16,639 nt of DNA. Source: JBBSUX01 sp038234045 (lineage in GTDB: Bacteria; Pseudomonadota; Gammaproteobacteria; Burkholderiales; Burkholderiaceae_C). Below the pieces are notes generated by a model, which saw nothing but the letters and a program-made list of their open reading frames with translations, ran no database searches and was not told where the DNA came from. The stretch's first letter is position 1, and each line of letters opens with the position of its first letter. Location of the stretch: the NCBI GenBank assembly GCA_038234045.1, contig JBBSUX010000045.1:1-16639 (forward strand), in the 5' to 3' direction. Below are positions 14,263 through 16,639 of the stretch, piece after piece. The position numbers and the translations under genes were made by a program.

Positions 14263-15079
14263 CGTTGATGGCCGCTGTCTTCAGCGCGCCGCCGGCCACG
14301 TCGTGCTTCTCCAGAATCTTGCCGTAGGTGCCATCGGCGATCAGCGCGTTGAGCGACTTCTGCAGCGCATCGCGCAGGGCCGTGTTGTCCTTGGACACCG
14401 CAATGCCGAGCGGCACTGGCTGGTATTCGCCCGGCACCACGTCGAAGATCTTGCCGTCGCCCGCCGTCTTGGCCAGATACACCATCACCGGCGAGTTGCC
14501 GAAGAAAGCCGCCACGCGACCGGTTTGCACCTGCATGCGGGCGTCCGATGGCTGCGAGTACTGCAGGTTCTCGATTTCGGCCCTGCCTTCGGTCTTGCAC
14601 TTGGCATTGGCTTCATCGACGATGGCGAGCTGGGTCGAACCCTTCACCGTTGCCACCTTTTTGCCGCAAAGCGAGTCGAGCGCGCCGACCTTCTCGGGGT
14701 TGCCATGCTTGATCAGAAGCCGCGTGCCAAGGTCGAAGAAGTCAACGAAATCGACGACCTTCTGCCGCTCAGCCGTGTCGTTCATCAGGCTGAAGGCGAT
14801 GTCGATGTTCTTTGATTGCATGGCCGGCAGCAGGCCGGGAAAAGGCAGGGCCTTGAACTCGATCTTGCGGCCCATCTGCTTGCTCATCGCGGCAGCCAGA
14901 TCGACGATCACACCTTCCAGCGTGGTGCCGTCGCTGGCGTAGGCAATCATCGGCGGGCTATTGGTGATCGAGCCGGCGGTGATGTCCTGCGCCTGCGCGG
15001 GGAGCGTTGCGCACGCCAACCCTAGCGCCAGAACCGCAGGGGCAAATCGTAGGGACGAAATGGAAAGGCTCGGACGCAT
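14252..15079 (-). CDS. Periplasmic substrate-binding protein, family 3 (amino-acid type)
   Basis: 275 residues. A Sec signal peptide covers about 1-30 (MRPSLSISSLRFAPAVLALG, ending at AQA before QDITAG). The mature part is a family-3 solute-binding protein: EGVIVDLAAAMSKQMGRKIEF, FPGLLPAMQSKNIDIAFSLMNDTAERQKVVDFVDFF, LCGKKVATVKGSTQ and VPLGIAVSKDNTALRDALQKSLNALIADGTYGKILEKH. Two Cys (in DSLCGKK and NAKCKTE) could form a disulfide. ATG 15079 has CAGGAG 6 nt upstream, so it is preferred over the upstream in-frame ATG at 15118. It is the first gene of the transporter operon, with a promoter in the marR-like divergent region. The ligand cannot be read from sequence. Confidence 0.95.
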   Translation of the reverse strand: MRPSLSISSLRFAPAVLALGLACATLPAQAQDITAGSITNSPPMIAYASDGTTLEGVIVDLAAAMSKQMGRKIEFKALPFPGLLPAMQSKNIDIAFSLMNDTAERQKVVDFVDFFDLGTRLLIKHGNPEKVGALDSLCGKKVATVKGSTQLAIVDEANAKCKTEGRAEIENLQYSQPSDARMQVQTGRVAAFFGNSPVMVYLAKTAGDGKIFDVVPGEYQPVPLGIAVSKDNTALRDALQKSLNALIADGTYGKILEKHDVAGGALKTAAINGGH

Positions 15080-15116
15080 GGTGGCTCCTGGTGAAGGGAA
15101 AGATCGGATTGCCTGC

Positions 15117-15146
15117 ATCGTAGGCGGCGTCAGAATGATTGTTCAA
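15117..15146 (-). promoter_or_regulatory. Likely sigma-70 promoter of the binding-protein operon
   Basis: On the minus strand TTGAAC (15146-15141) and TACGAT (15122-15117) are separated by 18 bp and lie about 40 bp before the ATG at 15079. This is a reasonable -35/-10 pair. The -35 box abuts a palindrome that could be the operator of the divergent MarR-family gene. Confidence 0.5.
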
Positions 15147-15156
15147 ATCAATTGAT
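15147..15156. promoter_or_regulatory. Candidate MarR-type operator palindrome
   Basis: ATCAATTGAT is a perfect 10-bp palindrome immediately next to the -35 box of the transporter promoter and 7 bp before the regulator's ATG. MarR proteins usually bind AT-rich palindromes placed like this and repress both their own gene and the divergent one. A wider imperfect dyad may include TTGTTCAAATCAATTGATC. Confidence 0.45.
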
Positions 15157-15163
15157 CTACCGA

Positions 15164-15700
15164 ATGACCCTGAGCCTGCGCCAACCGACCTCGCTGGAGG
15201 AACTCCTCAATTACCGGCTGATGCGCCTGTACGCGGAGAGCACCGGGCCGGTCACGCGGATGATGGAAGGGCGTTGGGGGATTTCGCGGCGCGAATGGCG
15301 GGTACTGGCGTTTCTCTCGATGCAGCCCGAATGTTCGCCGTCGGAGTTGGCCGAGCAGGCGCAGCTCGACCGGCCGCGCACCTCGCGCGCGCTCACCAGC
15401 CTGCGCGCCAAAGGCTTGGTAGAGCGACAGACGCACCAAGGCGATGCACGCCGCGCCAGCGTGGCGCTCACACCGAGCGGCCGGGCGTTGTATGACGAAA
15501 TCTTTCCGCATATTGCGGCGCTCAATGCCCGGCTCATGAGCAGTCTGGACGAAGTCACGGCGCAGGCATTCGACCGTGCACTGGAGCAGCTCACCCGCAT
15601 CGCAAAGCAAACCAACCGCGAAGTGGCGCAGGACGTGCGCGCCGACCGGCACGGCGGCGGCGCGCGCAAGGTGCGGGATTGGCCCAAGCCGCCCGCGTGA
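15164..15700 (+). CDS. MarR-family transcriptional regulator
   Basis: 178 residues with a winged helix-turn-helix of the MarR type. REWRVLAFLSMQPECSPSELAEQAQLDRPRTSRALTSLRAKGLVERQ spans about residues 45-91, and the wing is QGDARRASVALTPSGRALYDE. Dimerisation helices flank it on both sides. The C-terminal tail is basic and not conserved. ATG 15164 is preferred over TTG 15152. It diverges from the binding-protein gene by 84 bp and converges on the FAD oxidoreductase with 11 bp between the stops. It is the probable local regulator, responding to a transported compound or catabolite. Confidence 0.92.
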   Translation: MTLSLRQPTSLEELLNYRLMRLYAESTGPVTRMMEGRWGISRREWRVLAFLSMQPECSPSELAEQAQLDRPRTSRALTSLRAKGLVERQTHQGDARRASVALTPSGRALYDEIFPHIAALNARLMSSLDEVTAQAFDRALEQLTRIAKQTNREVAQDVRADRHGGGARKVRDWPKPPA

Positions 15701-15711
15701 AATGTGAAGGG

Positions 15712-16639
15712 TCAGGCTGGCGGCAAAGTCACCAGATCACTCACCCATTCCCCGATCGCCATGCACGAAGTGAGCCCCGGCGATTCGATGCCAAAGAGCT
15801 GCACCACGCCCGGGCAGCCATGCTCGGCCGGCCCGGCGATGCAGAAATCCGCTGCCGGCTCTCCCGGTCCGCTGATCTTGGGGCGGATACCGCTGTAGGC
15901 GGGTTGCAGAGCGCCATCAGGCAAGGCGGGCCAATACCGGCGGACCTCGGTCGCGAACGCATCAGCATGGCTGACATCAACCGCGTAATTCATATCGCGG
16001 CCGGCAGCGATGTTCGACGCTGGCAGCCAGTTCACATCCGGGCCGAAGCGCGCCTGGCCACCCATATCAAGCGTCAGGTGCACGCCCATGCCGCCGTCCA
16101 CCGGCATCGGGTAGATGAGGCGCGTGAAAGGCGCGCGGCCGCTCAAGCTGAAGTAGTCGCCCCGCGCGATGTGGCGTGCCGGAATGGCTTCGGCCGGAAA
16201 GCCCTGCATGGCGTGGGCAACGGTTTGTGAATCGAGCCCGGCCGCATTGATGATCCAGCGGCTGTGGAGAGCGAAATCTTCGCCGTCGGCGTTGCCATTC
16301 ACTTCGCCTTCATCACCGGCTCGCATGTGCACCAGCCACCCTTCGCCGCCCGCATCCGCCGCTGATTGCCGTTCCGCGCGGTTAATGTGGCTGGCCAATG
16401 CCAGCGTGGCGCCTGCCGCTTCTGCGTCGGCCAGCAACGCCGTCATCAACCCGTGGCTATCGACGATGCCGCTCGACGGCGACCACAGCGCCGCCACGCA
16501 AGACAATGCCGGCTCCATGGCGCGGGCTTCGTCACCCGTCAACAAGCGCAGGTCGGTCACGCCGCAGGCTTCGGCGCGCGCGCGGATCACCTCCAGCTGC
16601 GCGACATCCTCGTCGCGCGTGGACACCAGCAGCTTGCCG
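15712..16639 (-). CDS. FAD-dependent oxidoreductase of the DAO superfamily, N-terminus beyond window
   Basis: The C-terminal 308 residues are visible; the frame stays open to the window edge (GKLLVSTRDEDVAQLE). The pattern fits LhgO/GlpD-like FAD enzymes: MEPALSCVAALWSPSSGIVDSHGLM, IINAAGLDSQTVA, ARGDYFSLSG, RLIYPMPVDGGMGVHLTLDM, the FGPDVNWLP turn, YSGIRPKISG and GIESPGLTSCMAIGEWV. These match flavin and substrate-binding parts of 2-hydroxyacid or amino-acid oxidases and dehydrogenases. The N-terminal FAD-binding GxGxxG is outside the window. It probably oxidises a hydroxy- or amino-acid in the catabolic locus. It is on the same strand as the transporter operon but separated from it by the regulator. 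Confidence 0.88.
   Translation of the reverse strand, partial: GKLLVSTRDEDVAQLEVIRARAEACGVTDLRLLTGDEARAMEPALSCVAALWSPSSGIVDSHGLMTALLADAEAAGATLALASHINRAERQSAADAGGEGWLVHMRAGDEGEVNGNADGEDFALHSRWIINAAGLDSQTVAHAMQGFPAEAIPARHIARGDYFSLSGRAPFTRLIYPMPVDGGMGVHLTLDMGGQARFGPDVNWLPASNIAAGRDMNYAVDVSHADAFATEVRRYWPALPDGALQPAYSGIRPKISGPGEPAADFCIAGPAEHGCPGVVQLFGIESPGLTSCMAIGEWVSDLVTLPPA

Noticed and set aside
15080..15118. Upstream start of the binding protein at 15118
   Set aside because: It would put 13 residues before a normal signal peptide and cover the -10 box; the ATG at 15079 has a good ribosome site.
1..16639. CRISPR arrays, tRNA or rRNA genes, transposases, phage genes
   Set aside because: None was seen on either strand; the only repeats are short palindromes and small in-gene tandem units.

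Overview
The window looks like a chromosomal segment of a GC-rich betaproteobacterium, most likely a member of the Comamonadaceae (Acidovorax/Comamonas/Polaromonas group). I base this on the gene order (rpe next to apaG; metE divergent from metR; thiL, pgpA and cinA/pncC in one direction) and on a short palindromic repeat that I recall as common in that family. There are no RNA genes, CRISPR arrays, integrases or transposases.

Layout. 1-639 (minus) is the N-terminal 213 codons of a clade-2 (KatE-like) catalase, cut by the window edge. Its fold residues are conserved, but the distal heme pocket is changed: the catalytic His is Asn and the catalytic Asn is Ser. 640-1005 has no recognisable gene. 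1006-1704 (minus) is rpe and 1778-2182 (plus) is apaG, sharing a 73-bp divergent region. A hairpin repeat separates apaG from the convergent metE (2269-4704, minus). metR (4836-5765, plus) is divergent from metE, and a perfect MetR-type box lies between them. An RNase HI-like gene overlaps the metR stop.

6408-10849 is a thiL ... pgpA-cinA/pncC cluster on the plus strand. It is split by a 2.2-kb minus-strand remnant of a dCache-HAMP-PAS-PAS-PAS-GGDEF diguanylate cyclase. That remnant lacks its 5' end and carries one in-frame TGA. Sequences resembling the family palindrome lie inside both thiL and cinA.

10915-16639 is an accessory catabolic locus on the minus strand. It has a periplasmic binding protein, a permease and an ATPase of the polar amino-acid ABC family with overlapping genes, followed by a sulfatase-superfamily hydrolase without a signal peptide. 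A MarR-family regulator diverges from the binding-protein gene, and an FAD-dependent oxidoreductase (cut by the right edge) converges on the regulator. My reading is that a small zwitterionic ester or amino-acid-like compound is imported, hydrolysed in the cytoplasm and oxidised under MarR control. The substrate cannot be read from the sequence.

The two strongest leads are the catalase with an altered active site and the importer-sulfatase-oxidoreductase locus.
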